Shown: positions 1 through 12,324, numbered from the stretch's first letter. The stretch: 64,000 bases of DNA from Elmis aenea (GCA_947652605.1 OX393577.1:68782108-68846107); one strand, 5' to 3'. Notes: generated by a model from the letters alone, not told the origin. A program made the numbers and translations.

Positions 1-1266
1 TGTATCAACACACAGGGAATACTATAAAAACACGAATGAGGATTTGACAGAATATAATAAAATGATGGTCTAAAACAAGGATGCGTGCTCGGACCAATAT
101 TCTTGTTGGTCCTGATGGATGAAGCAATATAAATAGTAAAACAAAAAATACGAGTATTTTAACTACGGAACTAGAAATTAAGAAATAAATAAAACAATAG
201 TTATTTATGTATCAAGGCCAAAACGTGTGCCTGTTTGCTGGCTTCGACGACGTCTCAGCCAGCAACCCAGACGCGGCCGAAAAAGTACGTTTTGGCCGAG
301 GTCCATATTAAATTTTTTGTGCGATCGAATTAAAAACAATTTAAATTTTTAGTATTTTTCAAAAATATAGGTGGGCAACTACGTGACATTCTGTCACTGA
401 CAGATGACTGCGTATGCTGTTAGCGGTGGAAACGTACTTGCATAATTCTGTAAATAACTTAAATAACTTTTTTTGTGGGATTGTAATGTTTTATTCATAA
501 ATTTAAACGTTGATCAATTATTAATTACATGACGTGTACCATATCATATATTTATTTATTGATACATAGTATAATTTACAGCAATAGAACAGTATTCAGG
601 AACAGTATCAACACGAAAATATTAGGTTATAAACTACCCGATAGTTAACAACCTCAAGACCTCTACGTCACTACTCTTAGCGGGGAAGCCATAATCTCAG
701 AGAACTTATATTCAGACACGCACATGCGCTTTCCGTTTTGCTTAATGCAAATGATCTTTTTCTTACGCTGTAGCGGCCGAAAAAGAAAAAACTTTTTCGG
801 CCGTTGCTAAGGATAGGGCCAAAAATGCAGTACCTACTTTATGGTTGCTAACGCGTCCCTCAAACAACTGTTTCTAGTACGATCGCACAAAAACCAATTA
901 AGCTTATGTTCCTGACTGATGTATTATAATCAGAAAACAATCTACAACACGCATGACGATTTCTAAAAAAAGACCAATGTTCTGTCACAGACAATAAACA
1001 GTTGTTTCATGATGGGGTTTCACTTTTGCAGTATCTCTAAAATTTACGGAAATGATGCACAACAAAAGACAGTTTTTTTTAAGTTCTTTCTAATAATCTC
1101 TAATAAGAGGCTCGCGAGCTAAACGATTTAAATTAAGCATCAATATACACCATTGGTAAGGATTATATTTAAATGTCTTATTTGCTAAACCAAAGAAAAT
1201 CTTTACTCGATTACTACATGTCTTGGCTCTGTAGTAAAAACTAAATGTTATTTTTTTTTTGTACTA
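1..1266. other. Downstream flank of GR A1, repeat-derived
   Basis: No gene seen. Bases 1-165 are a copy of the plus-strand reverse-transcriptase relic found upstream of most group A units; it reads roughly DGLKQGCVLGPI...MDEAI. At 774-803 there is a perfect 12-bp hairpin (CGGCCGAAAAAG and its complement around six A), and a related CGGCCGAAAAAG sits near 276. I looked on the minus strand for a short exon with a TYxxxxxQF end that could complete GR A1 and did not find one. Confidence 0.5.
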
Positions 1267-1323
1267 CTAAAAACGCTTCGCGATAATAAAGCGGATTATA
1301 TTTTCAATAATATAAATACATAC

Positions 1324-2325
1324 CACACTCGCCATGGCTTCACAATCGATTGTTGCATATAAGAGTAAACAGATATATATCCAAGATCTAATCTGTCTGA
1401 TTAATACACTCATATTAAACAAATTTAATTGCCAAGCTGTAGCTAACATAAACACGTCATTTATCTCTCCTAGCATCGTTGCAGCACATCCAAAATAAAT
1501 CCATGGGGTACCTATTTTACTTAGTAGGTTTGCGTGAAAAAATACAGCGGAGTGCAAACGACGAAAAGACTTAAGAGATTGTTCCAATGAACTATTTTTA
1601 TTTTTAGTCGGTTTTTGAAAGCAAAGCAGTTTGTTTTCTTCTTGCACAGTCAATTTACGTTTCAACATTGATTCTAACTTTTTATAAGAAGTTTTTAGAA
1701 CAGTTCTCTTAATACTTCCTTCAAAAACAGTTTTTAGCCCTACTGTTGTAGCGCCAAATAGGATAAGCACATCTAAAAGAACATATGCCCATAAATGTAA
1801 CTGATATTTTAAATTTAGAATTAGTTAAGTCAGAATGTATGCCACAATTGCAATACAATTTAGAAATCCTTTAGCTTTCAACCTCTTCATGTCTTTTGCA
1901 GGCACTAATCTACTGACACAGTACGGCTTTTCCTCAAAAATAGTAATCCAACTGTTAATTACCGCAGACCATTCATCGTTATTAACAACACAACCTAAAA
2001 AATAAACTAGCGCTAGCATCTGCTGAAATAAATCGGAAAATATTTCCAAAGTAGACATTGCCTTCCATGACGAGCTCAACCCAATTTGGTTAATATAATA
2101 TGGTATCTTAATAACTATTAAAATGCATAACAGAATGCTAATATACACTATAAATTTTGATTTTGTGACAGGTTGCTTGGTCAATTTCTTACACTTGATA
2201 TTAAATGGCGACATGCCAATTAAAAAACACAGTTTATACAAAACGCTTATCGAACAAAGTGTACAGCACGGAGAATAACTTTGTTTACGTCGAATAAACA
2301 AAACACGTTTGTTATTGCTTTCCAT
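1324..2325 (-). pseudogene. GR A1: gustatory receptor first exon with one in-frame stop
   Basis: This is a group A gustatory receptor exon, 334 codons long, a predicted ligand-gated cation channel of sensory neuron membranes. It starts MESNNKR and has the family N-terminal motif LYKLCFLIGMSPFNIKCKKL, SSSWKAMSTLE before the second membrane segment, and NDVFMLATAWQLN near the end. The exon ends in phase 0 at a GTATGT donor at 1323. Codon 167 (1825-1827) is TAA where relatives have Tyr or a similar residue; reading continues in frame on both sides with no other lesion. It is therefore a recent pseudogene, a stop polymorphism, or a receptor expressed by readthrough. The last membrane segment is not encoded here and no downstream exon is visible. 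Family assignment is firm, function (ligand) unknown. Confidence 0.85.
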
Positions 2326-2529
2326 GAGAAAAAGTGGTTTTTAAAAGGGCTTGGTATTAGAATACACTAGTTAAAGGTAAAAAAAAAGGACGCCGATACG
2401 ACCACAGACTGAATAAACTATAAAACTATGAAAGCCATACGTATACCTACATGTTACACCCGATTTGATCGTAATAGCCATTAGATTTTATTCACCACAA
2501 AAAATTAATGGTATCCAATATTCGTTGAA

Positions 2530-2540
2530 CAATCAGGTCG
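2530..2540 (-). promoter_or_regulatory. Conserved group A upstream motif (CGACCTGATTG)
   Basis: On the minus strand this reads CGACCTGATTG, about 205 bp upstream of the A1 start codon. The same word sits 173-201 bp upstream of the start in A2, A4, A6, A9, A10 and A12. It could be a promoter element, or just sequence shared by descent. Confidence 0.4.
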
Positions 2541-2639
2541 GTGAATCTAAATATCCAACAAAACACGATTTGTTATTCAACTTTTTTTTGTTACAGAGCC
2601 AATGACTATCTACATATAGTTTAAACTTAAACCATATAT

Positions 2640-2800
2640 TAACTTACAGAGAATATTATAAGAACACGAATGAGGAATCGACAGAGTATAATGAAAAATA
2701 TGGTCTGAAACCCGAAGGCGTGCTCAGACTAATACTCTTCTTGGCCATGACGAATGAAGCAATAAAAATTGTAATACAAAAAATACGAGGATTTCAACTA
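2640..2800 (+). mobile_element. Reverse-transcriptase relic upstream of A1
   Basis: The plus strand reads NTNEESTEYNEKYGLKP followed by a degraded VLRLILFLAMTNEAIK, resembling the GLRQGCxLSPLLF motif of non-LTR reverse transcriptases. Related relics lie at about 1-165, 4640-4780, 7015-7170, 9020-9190, 10650-10800, 12607-12750, 17200-17350, 19200-19345, 21915-22060 and 26045-26195. The relic probably predates the expansion of group A and was copied with it. Confidence 0.6.
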
Positions 2801-3349
2801 CGGAACTAGATATGAAAAAAAACTTATTTTCACAAGGGATACGGTATTAGTGTCGAAATCAAGAATCAATCCACAGCACGTATGAGAAAGTTTAAAAAGT
2901 GACCAAAAAGTAGCTTTGCGTAAGGTGTTAGTTTTGCAGTATCTCGATTTTTAGTTTTTTGGCCTTCACCAAAATATAAATTAATCAAAGAGGATCGATA
3001 TTATATTCATAGTGCCCACCCCAACTAAAGATAATAAGCAGTTGCTTCATGGTACCGTTTTAGAATTGCAGTATCTCAAAAATTAAAGAAAATAATTCAC
3101 AGCAAACGACGTATTTTTATTTTCAGTTCTTCCTAATAACCTCTGTACTAGGAGGGCTACGGTAATTTTGCTACAAGATTTGAATTTAGCATCAAATTAA
3201 AACTTTTTTAGTATTACATTTTAAAGTATTTCTTGCTAAACCGAAAAACATCCCAAAGCAATTACTGCATTTCTTAAGTGGCTAAAACAGGATGTTAATT
3301 TTATATTGATACTAAAAGCGATTTATATTTAATTCATTAAAATACATAC

Positions 3350-4356
3350 CAAATGCGCCATATCTTCGCTTTCAAATGCTGAATACGTAAGTAAACAGAT
3401 ATATACCCAAGATCTGATCTGTCTGATCATGACATTCACATTAAACGAATTTAATTGCCAAGCGGTAGCTAACATAAACACGTCATTTATCTGTGCTAGT
3501 GTGGTTAAAGCAAATCCTAAATAAATCCATGGAGTCACTATTTTACTAAAGTGATTTAACATAAAAAATGCTGTGGAATATAATCGGCGAAATGTTTTAA
3601 TTGACTGTTCTAATGAACGCTCTTCCTTTTTAGTCGATTTTTGCAAACAAAGCAGTCTGTTTTCTTCTTGTTCAGTCAACCTACGTTTTAAAATTAATTT
3701 TAACTTATCAGAAGAATTTTTTGCTATGTAAGCCCAATGGTCAAATTAAACACGAACTGAAGTCCTACTGTAACAGAGCCAAATAAGCTAATCACAACTA
3801 AAAAAATTCTTAAATATTCCCGCAAATGTAACTGATATTTTAAATGAAGGAATAGGTAAATCAGAATGTATGCCACAATTGAAATACAAGTTAGAAATCC
3901 TTTAGTTTTTAGCCTCTTCATGTCCTTTGCAGGCACTAATCTACTGATACTGTACGGTTTTTCGTCAAAAATAGTAATCCAACTGTTAATTACCGCAGCC
4001 CATTCGTCATTATTTACAACACAAATTCCCAAATAAGTTGTGGCTACCATTTGGGCAAACATATCAGAAAATAGTTCCAAAGTAGACATCGCTTTCCATG
4101 ACGAGCTCAAAGCAATTTTGTGTATATAATAAGGAATTGTAATAACTATTAAGATGTATAACAACTTGCCGACAAACATCAAAAGTTTTGATTTTGTAAC
4201 AGGTTGATCGGTTAATTTTTTACACTTGATATTAAAAGGCAAAATGCCAATTAAAAAGGACAGCTTATACAAATCGCTTATTGAACAAACTGTACAGCAC
4301 GGAGAATATTTTCGTTTACGAAGATTGAACAGCACACGTTTTTTGTTGTTTTCCAT
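3350..4356 (-). pseudogene. GR A2: gustatory receptor exon with 1-bp deletion
   Basis: This group A GR exon starts MENNKKRVLFNLRKRKYSPCC at 4356. An upstream in-frame Met (4488) exists, but the MENNKK start is the one shared by all relatives. The reading frame runs to about 3727, where TATAG of relatives is TATG: a single lost base shifts the frame after FNLTIGLT. The remainder (AKNSSDKLKLILKRRL to SEDMAHL) is otherwise intact to the phase-0 GTATGT donor at 3349. Restoring the base count gives 1008 bp, equal to intact siblings. Its C-terminal half is nearly identical to those of A3, A5 and A7. It was presumably a six-membrane-segment part of a taste receptor and is now a pseudogene unless the deletion is an assembly error. 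Confidence 0.85.
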
Positions 4357-4536
4357 TGCGAAAAATGGTGTTTTGAAAGTGCCTGGTAATAGAATTAACA
4401 GGCAAAAGCTTTGAGAAAGAACGCCGACACTACCACGAACTAAATAAGTTATGAAGCATGTTACACACGATATGATCGTATTTGTCATGAGATTTTATGG
4501 TCTACAAAAAATTGATAGTACGTAATAGTCATTAAC

Positions 4537-4547
4537 CAATCAGGTCG
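4537..4547 (-). promoter_or_regulatory. Conserved group A upstream motif
   Basis: CGACCTGATTG on the minus strand, 181 bp upstream of the A2 start, the same spacing as in A6. The surrounding 200 bp are nearly identical to the A6 and A9 upstream regions. Confidence 0.4.
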
Positions 4548-4896
4548 TTAAATCGAAATTTCAACATAACGCGATTTGTTAATAAAGTTTTTTTATGGTA
4601 CAAACAGAATGACTATATCTACATAATTGAAACCACGTAGGTCTCAACACACAGGGAATATTATAAGTACGCGAATGAGGAATCGACAAAGCATAAAAAA
4701 AAGATGGTCTTAATCAAAAATGCATCCTTAGACCAATGGAAAAAAAAATGGTGAAATAAAAAATACAAGTATTTCTACTAGGCGACTGGAAAATTTAAAA
4801 AATTAAACAACAAAGCTTATGTTTTCAAAAAATATGATATTAGTCTAGGAATTAAACAACAATCTACAACACGTATGAAATTTTTTTAAAGTAAGA

Positions 4897-5499
4897 GCAA
4901 TGTACAGGGTGGCCTATTTTCCATGCCCATACGAAGTATCTCGGTTATTATCAGAGATAGAAAAAACCAAAGTAGGTAGGCTTGATTTCTTTTTTCGAGA
5001 GAAATTCATTACCATAAACAGATTTTTAATATTTTTTTAAATTTTCGAAATATAGCCAAAAGCCGATTTTTTGCACTTTTCAAAAATGCTAATATCTCGC
5101 TTAAACGAAAAGATAGAGAAAAACTTTAAAGAATTTTTTGCATGGTTGTTCGTCTTTAATAAGATAGCGATGTTAATTTTTTTTTACTCATACGAATATC
5201 GATATACTACACCTAACTTTCTTATTTTAAATGGCAACCACAGTTGGCTTTGACATGAATCCAAAGCTTATTTTTTGCGCTTTTCAAAAATATATAATTT
5301 GCTTATGGTTACTATTTAAAATAATTAAGTTAGGTGTAATATATCGATATTCGTATGAGTAAAAAAAAATGGCTTTCTTATTAAGGACAAAAAACCATGG
5401 CAAAAATGTTTTAAAAGTTTTTCTCTATCTTTTCGTTAAAGCGAGATATTTAACATTTTTGAAAATTGCCAAAAATCGGTTTTTGGCTGTATTTCGAAA
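4897..5499. mobile_element. Truncated 'TACAGGGTGGCC' element, copy 1
   Basis: It begins with TA-CAGGGTGGCCTATTTT and contains inverted copies of 'AAATATCTCGCTTAAACGAAAAG'-type sequence around a centre near 5220. The right end is missing and joins directly to the 3' flank of A3 at about 5500. The complete version is at 19467-20176 and another copy, itself interrupted, starts at 12865. Apparent short reading frames in this stretch are products of the repeat. Confidence 0.65.
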
Positions 5500-5743
5500 A
5501 AATTCTTCCTAATAACCTCTGTACTAGGAGGGCTACGGTAGTTTTGCTACAAGATTTAAATTTAGCATCAAATTAAAACTTTTTTAGTATTACATTTTAA
5601 AGTATTTCTTGCTAAGCCGAAAAACATCCTAAAGCAATTACTGCATTTATTAAGTGTCTATAACGGGATGTTAATTTTATATTGATACTAAAAGCGATTT
5701 CGCATAACATAACAAATTATATTTAATTCTTTAAAATACATAC

Positions 5744-6740
5744 CAAATGCGCCATATCTTCGCTTTCAAATGCTGAATACGTAAGTAAACAGATATATAC
5801 CCAAGATCTGATCTGTCTGATCATAACATTCACATTAAACGAATTTAATTGCCAAGCGGTAGCTAACATAAACACGTCATTTATCTGTGCTAGTGTGGTT
5901 AAAGCAAATCCTAAATAAATCCATGGAGTCACTATTTTACTAAAGTGATTTAACATAAAAAATGCTGTGGAATATAATCGGCGAAATGTTTTAATTGACT
6001 GTTCTAATGAACGCTCTTCCTTTTTAGTCGATTTTTGCAAACAAAGCAGTCTGTTTTCTTCTTGTTCAGTCAACCTACGTTTTAAAATTAATTTTAACTT
6101 ATCAGAAGAATTTTTTGCTATAGTAAGCCCAATGGTCAAATTAAACACGTACTGAAGTCCTACTGTAACAGAGCCAAATAAGCTAATCACAACTAAAAAA
6201 ATTCTTAAATATTCCCGCAAATGTAACTGATATTTTAAATGAAGGAATAGGTAAATCAGAATGTATGCCACAATTGAAATACAAGTTAGAAATCCTTTAG
6301 TTTTTAGCCTCTTCATGTCCTTTGCAGACACTAATGTACGGCTTTTCGTCAAAAATAGTAATCCAACTGTTAATTACCGCAGCCCATTCGTGGTTATTTA
6401 CAACGAAAATTCCCAAATAAATTGTGGCTAACATTTGGGCAAACAAATCAGAAAATAGTTCCAAAGTAGACATCGCCTTCCATGACGAGCTCAAAGCAAT
6501 TTGGTGTATATAATAAGGAATTGTAATAACTACTAAGATGTATAACAACTTGCCGATAAACATCACAAATTTTGATTTTGTAAGAGGTGGATCGGTTAAT
6601 TTTTTACACTTGATATTAAATGGCAAAATACCAATTAAAAAACACAGCTTATACAAACTGCTTATTGAACAAACTGTACAGCACGGAGAATATTTCTGTT
6701 TACGAAGATTAAACAGCAGACGTTTCTTGTTGTTTTCCAT
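5744..6740 (-). pseudogene. GR A3: gustatory receptor exon with 11-bp deletion
   Basis: This is a group A GR exon starting MENNKKRLLFNLRKQKYSPCC at 6740. Compared with A7, eleven bases are missing at about 6333-6335, between two AAT triplets (ACTAAT|GTACGG); a microhomology or slippage deletion fits. The frame shifts after DEKPYIS and removes the SRLVPAKDM segment boundary. Adding eleven bases restores the 1008-bp length of siblings. The second half, from AKDMKRLKTKGF to SEDMAHL, is clean and ends at the phase-0 GTATGT donor (5743). It was probably a receptor recently; it is now a pseudogene. The upstream motif is CGACTTGATTG at 6909-6919, one base off the consensus. Confidence 0.85.
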
Positions 6741-7014
6741 TAGGAAAAATGATTTCTTGTAGTATAATGCACTAGTAAAAGGGATGGGAAAGAACGCCGA
6801 TACTACCACAAACTGAATAACTTATAAAACATATTACACACGATTTGATCCTAATAGCCATGACATTTTATTCACTAAAAAAAATAATGGTACCCAATAT
6901 TCGTTAAACAATCAAGTCGTGGAATCTAAATTTCAAACAAAACGCGATCTGTTAATATAGTTGTTTATGGTTACAGACCCAATGACAATCTACATAAATA
7001 AAACCATGTAAAAG

Positions 7015-7500
7015 AATGTTACAAGAACACGAATGAGGATCAACAGAGTATAATAAGAAAGATTGTCTGAAACATGGCTGCGTGCTCAGACCGATACTCT
7101 TGTTGTTCATGATGGATGAAGCAATGAAAATATTAAAAGGCAAGTATTTCAACTACGGCACTAGAGATGAAAAAAAATATTAAAAAACCTATTATCGCAG
7201 GTGATGGCATTAATCTCGAAATCAAAAAACAATCTACAGCACGTATGAGAGATTTTAAAAAGTGATCAAACAGTAGCTTTGCGTAATGTTTTACTTTTGC
7301 AGTATCTCGCTCTTTTAACTTATTGGCCCTTTAACAAAATAACGGTAGGTATATCAAACAGTATCGATATAATTATGATAGCGTCCATCCCTACTAAAGA
7401 TAATGAACTTGCTTCATGTTACCGTTTTAGATTTGCAGTATCTCAACAATTAAAGAAAATAATGCACAGCAAACGACATGAGTTGATTTTCAGTTCTTCC
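7015..7500. other. A3-A4 spacer with RT relic
   Basis: It contains the plus-strand reverse-transcriptase relic (about 7015-7170: TEYNKKDCLKHGCVLRPI in the sister copy) followed by AT-rich sequence that is nearly identical to 17200-17690. No gene seen. The short open frame at 7279-7503 has no recognisable domain and exists in both duplicate copies only because they are nearly identical. Confidence 0.5.
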
Positions 7501-7723
7501 TAATAACCTCTGTACTAAGAGGGCCATTATAAATTGGCTACTAGATTTGAATTAAGCATCAAAATAAACGATTTTTTTGCGGAACCGAAAAAAATCATAA
7601 AGCAATTATTAGGTACTGCATTTCTTAATTGGCTAAAACGGGAAGTCGATGTATTATTGTTACTAAGAGGCTTCGTAATACTCGTAATAGGGCAAATTAA
7701 TTTTTATACTTAAAAATACATAC

Positions 7724-8725
7724 CATACTCGTCAAATCTTCGACTTCAAGAGCTTCATATAAAAGTAAACCGACATATACCCAAGATCTGATCTGTCTGG
7801 TTATGACATTCATATTAAACGAATTTAATTGCCAAGCTGTTGCTAACATAAACACGTCATTTACCTGTGCAAGCATGGTTAAAGCACATCCTATATAAAG
7901 CCATGGGTTCGCCAATTTACCAAAGTGTACTAATTGAAAAAATGCTGTAGAATGCAAACGGCGAATTGTTTTAACTGATTGTTCCAGTGTACTTTCTTCC
8001 TTTTTAGTCGCTTTTTGAAAATAAAGCATTTTGTTTTCTTCTTGTACAGTCAACCTACGTTTTAAAATTAATTTTAACTTTCCATAACAATGTTTTGTTA
8101 TAGTCATTCCAATGGTTGAATTAAACATGCATTGAAGTCCCACTGTTACAGAGCCTAATAGGCTAAGCACAACTAACAAATTCCTTAAATATTCACCCAA
8201 ATGATATTTTAAAAGAAGGAATAGGTAAGTCAAAATGTATGCTACAATTAAAATACAACTTAGAAACCCTTTAGTTTTTAGCCTCTTCATGTCCTTTGCA
8301 GGCACTATTCTACTGACACAGTACGGCTTTTCGTCAAAAATAGTAATCCAACTGTTAATTACCACGGCCCATTCGTCGTTATTTACAATATTAGTGCTCC
8401 AATAAGTTATGGCTACCATTTGCGCAAACAAATCAGAAAATAGTTGCAAAGTTGACATTGCCTTCCATGACGAGCTCAATGAAATTTGGTAAATATAATA
8501 TGGAATTGTAACATTTATTGAAATGTATAAGAGAATGCCAATATACTTAACAAATTTTGATTTAGTAACAGGTTCAGCGGTTAATTTTTTACACTTGATA
8601 TTAAATGGCAAAATGCCAAATAAAAAAGACAGTTTATACAAATCGCTTATTGCACAAACTGTACAGCACGGAGAATATTTTCGTTTACAAAGATTGAACA
8701 GCACACGTTTTTTGTTGTTTTCCAT
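7724..8725 (-). CDS. GR A4: intact gustatory receptor first exon
   Basis: An intact 334-codon exon of an insect gustatory receptor (7tm_7-type), a predicted plasma-membrane chemosensory channel. Residues 29-43 hold the N-terminal motif LYKLSFLFGILPFNI. Membrane segments are predicted at about 57-80, 93-113, 153-172, 180-202, 272-296 and 313-325, with the long cytoplasmic loop (about 205-270, KLKLILKRRLTVQEENK...EQSVKTIRRLHS) between the fourth and fifth. The start is the MENNKKR Met shared by the group. The exon ends in phase 0 at ATG|GTATGT (donor 7723), so the seventh membrane segment must come from another exon that is not seen nearby. It is over 95% identical by eye to A9. The ligand cannot be inferred. 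Confidence 0.9.
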
Positions 8726-8922
8726 TAGGAAAAATGGTATAAAAAAAAATTAATATGAGAATTCACTAGTTAAAGGTATGAGAAAGAATGCCGATACGAC
8801 CACAGACTGAATAAACTATAAAACTATAAAAGCCATACGTATACCTACATGTTACACCCGATTTGATCGTAATAGCCATTAGATTTTATTCACCACAAAA
8901 AATTAATCCAATATTCGTTGAA

Positions 8923-8933
8923 CAATCAGGTCG
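8923..8933 (-). promoter_or_regulatory. Conserved group A upstream motif
   Basis: CGACCTGATTG on the minus strand, 198 bp upstream of the A4 start. Between motif and start lies a TATA-like stretch (minus strand TTTTATAGTTTATTCAG, about 8803-8822). Confidence 0.4.
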
Positions 8934-9743
8934 GTGAATCTAAATATCCAACAAAACACGATTTGTTATTCAACTTTTTTTTGTTACAGAGCCAATGACT
9001 ATCTAAATATAGTTTAAACTTACAGAGAATATTATAAGAACACGAATGAGGAATCGACAGAGTATAATGAAAAATATGGTCTGAAACCCGAAGGCGTGCT
9101 CAGACTAATACTCTTCTTGGCCATGACGAATGAAGCAATAAAAATTGTAATACAAAAAATACGAGGATTTCAACTACGGAACTAGATATGAAAAAAAACT
9201 TATTTTCACAAGTGATACGGTATTAGTGTCGAAATCAAGAATCAATCCACAGCACGTATGAGAAAGTTTAAAAAGTGACCAAACAGTAGATTTGCGTAAG
9301 GTTTTAGTTTTGCAGTATCTCGATTTTTAGTTTTTTGGCCTTCACCAAAATATAAATAAATCAAAGAGGATCGATATTATATTCATAGTGCCCACCCAAA
9401 CTAAAGATAATAAGCAGTTGCTTCATGGCACCGTTTTAGAATTGCAGTATCTCAAAAATTAAAGAAAATAATTCACAGCAAACGACGTATTTTTATTTTT
9501 AATTCTTCCTAATAACCTCTGTACTAGGAGGGCCACGGTAATTTTGCTACAAGATTTGAATTTAGCATCAAATTAAAACTTTTTTAGTATTACATTTAAA
9601 AGTATTTCTTGCTAAACCGAAAAACATCCCAAAGCAATTACTGCATTTCTTAAGTGGCTAAAACAGGATGTTAATTTTATATTGATACTAAAAGCGATTT
9701 CGCATAACATAACAGCTTATATTTAATTCATTAAAATACATAC

Positions 9744-10592
9744 CAAATGCGCCATATCTTCGCTTTCAAATGCTGAATACGTAAGTAAACAGATATATAC
9801 CCAAGATCTGATCTGTCTGATCATGACATTCACATTAAACGAATTTTATTGCCAAGCGGTAGCTAACATGAACACGTCATTTATCTGTGCTAGTGTGGTT
9901 AAAGCAAATCCTAAATAAATCCATGGAGTCACTATTTTACTTAAGTGATTTAATATAAAAAATGTTGTGGAATACAATCGGCGAAATATTTATTGTTCCA
10001 GTGAACGCTCTTCCTTTTTAGTCGATTTTTGCAAACAAAGCAGTCTGTTTTCTTCTTGTTCAGTCAACCTACGTTTTAAAATTACTTTTAACTTATCAGA
10101 AGAATTTTTTGCTATAATAAGCCCAATGGTCAAATTAAACACGAATTGAAGTCCTACTGCAACAGAGCCAAATAAGCTAATCACAAGTAAAAAAATTCTT
10201 AAATATTCCCGCAAATGTAACTGATATTTTAAATGAAGGAATAGGCAAATCAGAATGTATGCCACAATTGAAATACAAGTTAGAAATCCTTTAGTTTTTA
10301 GCCTCTTCATGTCCTTTGCAGGCACTAATCTACTGATACTGTACGGCTTTTCGTCAAAATTAGTAATCCAACTGTTAATTACCGCAGCCCATTCGTCGTT
10401 ATTTACAACAAAAATTCCCAAATAAGTTGTGGCTACCATTTGGGCAAACAAATCAGAAAATAGTTCCAAAATAGACTTCGCTTTCCATGACGAGCTCAAA
10501 GCAATTTTGTGTATATAATAAGGAATTGTAATAACTATTACGATGTATAACAACTTGCCGACAAACATCAAAAGTTTTGATTTTGTAACAGG
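9744..10592 (-). pseudogene. GR A5: 5'-truncated gustatory receptor exon
   Basis: Group A GR remnant. Homology runs from PVTKSKLLMFVG (near residue 52 of intact copies) to SEDMAHL and the GTATGT donor at 9743. Upstream of 10592 the sequence switches abruptly to what is normally the 5' flank of A3 and A8 ('GGTTACAGACCCAATGACAATC'-like), so about 51 codons, the start and the promoter were lost in a deletion or unequal exchange. Further lesions are a 6-bp deletion that creates TAA at 9990-9992 (EQ*IFRR instead of EQSIKTFRR), shared with A7, and TTA to TAA at 9846-9848 inside AWQLNSF. It is a clear pseudogene. Confidence 0.88.
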
Positions 10593-10599
10593 TTTATGG

Positions 10600-11290
10600 T
10601 TACAGACCCAATGACAATCTACATGAATTAAACCATGTAAAAGAATATTACAAGAACAGGAATGAGGAATCAACAGAGTATAATAAAAACGATTGTCTTA
10701 AACATGGATGCGTGCTCAGACCAATACTCAAGTTGTTCATGATGGATGAAGCAATGAAAATAGTAAAAGGCGATTATTTCAACTACGGAACTAGAGATGA
10801 AAAAAATATATATTTAAAAACCTATTATCACAGGTGATATGGCATTAATCTCGCAATCAAAAATCTACAGCACGTATGAAAGATTTTAAAAAGTGAACAA
10901 ATTGTTGCTTTTCTAAGGTTTTACTTTTGCAGTATATCGCTTTTCGATAGCGCCCTTCCCTGCTAAAAATAATGAACTTGCTTCATGTTAACGTTTTAGA
11001 TTTCCAGTATCTCAACAATTAATGAAAATATTGCACAGCAAACGACATATTAAGTTGATTTTCAGTTCTTCCTAAAAACCTCTGTACTAAGAGGACCATT
11101 ATAAATTTGCTACTAGATTTGAATTTAGCATCAAAATAAACGATTTTTTATTTTCACATATTATTAAAGCATTTTTTTTTCGCGAAACCGAAAAAAACCA
11201 TAAAGTAATTACTGCATTTCTTAATTGGCTAAAACGGAATGTTACATTTTTATTATCACTGAAAGAGGCTTCGTTATAATTTGACATATT
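10600..11290. other. A5-A6 spacer
   Basis: It contains an RT relic on the plus strand (about 10650-10800) and AT-rich sequence homologous to 7015-7700. No supported gene. Confidence 0.45.
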
Positions 11291-11315
11291 AATTTTTATA
11301 CTTATAAATACATAC

Positions 11316-12324
11316 CATATGCGTAAGATCTTCGACTTCATTTGCTCCATATAAAAGTAAACCGACATATACCCAAGATCTGATCTGTCTGGTTATGACA
11401 TTCATATTAAACGAATTTAATTGCCAAGCTGTTGCTAACATGAACACGTCATTTATCTGTGCTAGCATGGTTAAAGCACATCCTAAATACATCCATGGGT
11501 TCGCTATTTTACTAAAGTGAGTTAATTGAAAAAATACTGTTGAATGCAAACGGCGAAAAAACTTAAGAGATTGATCCAGTGTACTTTCTTCCTTTTTAGT
11601 CGCTTTTTGAAAAAAAAAGCATTCTATTTTCTTCTTGGATAGTCAACCTACGTTTTAAAACTAATTTTAACTTTCCATAACAAGTTTTTGCAATAGTCAT
11701 TCCAATGGTCGCATTAAACATGCATTGAAGTCCCACTGTTACAGAGCCAAATAGGCTAAGCACAACACAAAAAAACCTTAAATATTCACCCAAATGTAAC
11801 TGATATTTTAAATGAAGGAATAGGTAAATCAGAATGTACGCCACAATTGAAATACAAGTTAGAAATCCTTTAGTTTTTAGCCTCTTCATGTCCTTTGCAG
11901 GCACTAATCTACTGACACAGTACGGCTTTTCGTCAAAAATAGTAATCCAACTATTAATTACCGCAGCCCATTCATCGTGATTAACAATATTATTGCACCA
12001 ATAAGACAAGGCTACCATTTGCACAAACAAATCAGAAAATAGTTCCAAAGTAGACATTGTTTTCCATGACGAGCTCAACGAAATTTGGTAAAGATAATAT
12101 GGAATTGTAACATTTATTGAAATGCATAACAGAATGCTAACATATATAACAAATTTTGATTTTGTAACAGGTTGATCGGTTAATTTCTTACACTTGATAT
12201 TAAAAGGCAAAATGCCAATTAAGAAAGACAGCTTATACAAATCGCTTATTGAACAAACTGTACAGCACGGAGAATACTTTCGTTTACGAAGATTGAACAG
12301 CACACGTTTTTTGTTGTTTTCCAT
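11316..12324 (-). pseudogene. GR A6: gustatory receptor exon with homopolymer frameshift
   Basis: A full-length group A GR exon starting MENNKKRVLFNLRKRKYSPCC at 12324. The only lesion is a run of nine A (plus strand, 11610-11618): with eight, the frame would continue MLFFQKATKKEE as in A4. The extra base gives MLFFSKSD and a stop. Total length is 1009 bp, exactly one more than 1008. After the run, STLDQSLK to VEDLTHM is open to the phase-0 GTATGT donor at 11315. Because the lesion is in a homopolymer, a sequencing or assembly error is a live alternative and A6 may be functional. It is a mosaic: the 5' end and flank match A2, while the 3' half matches A4 and A9. Confidence 0.8.

Noticed and set aside
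774..803. Perfect hairpin as a terminator or small RNA
   Set aside because: Isolated 12-bp stem in repeat-like sequence without further support; recorded only as part of the flank.
3724..4488. N-terminal extensions of A2, A6, A9, A10 and B1/B3 upstream of the family Met
   Set aside because: Extensions (for example MTNTIISCVTCF) are absent or differ in intact siblings, and the MENNKK or MFLK start is shared; the extensions fall in the conserved promoter-proximal flank.
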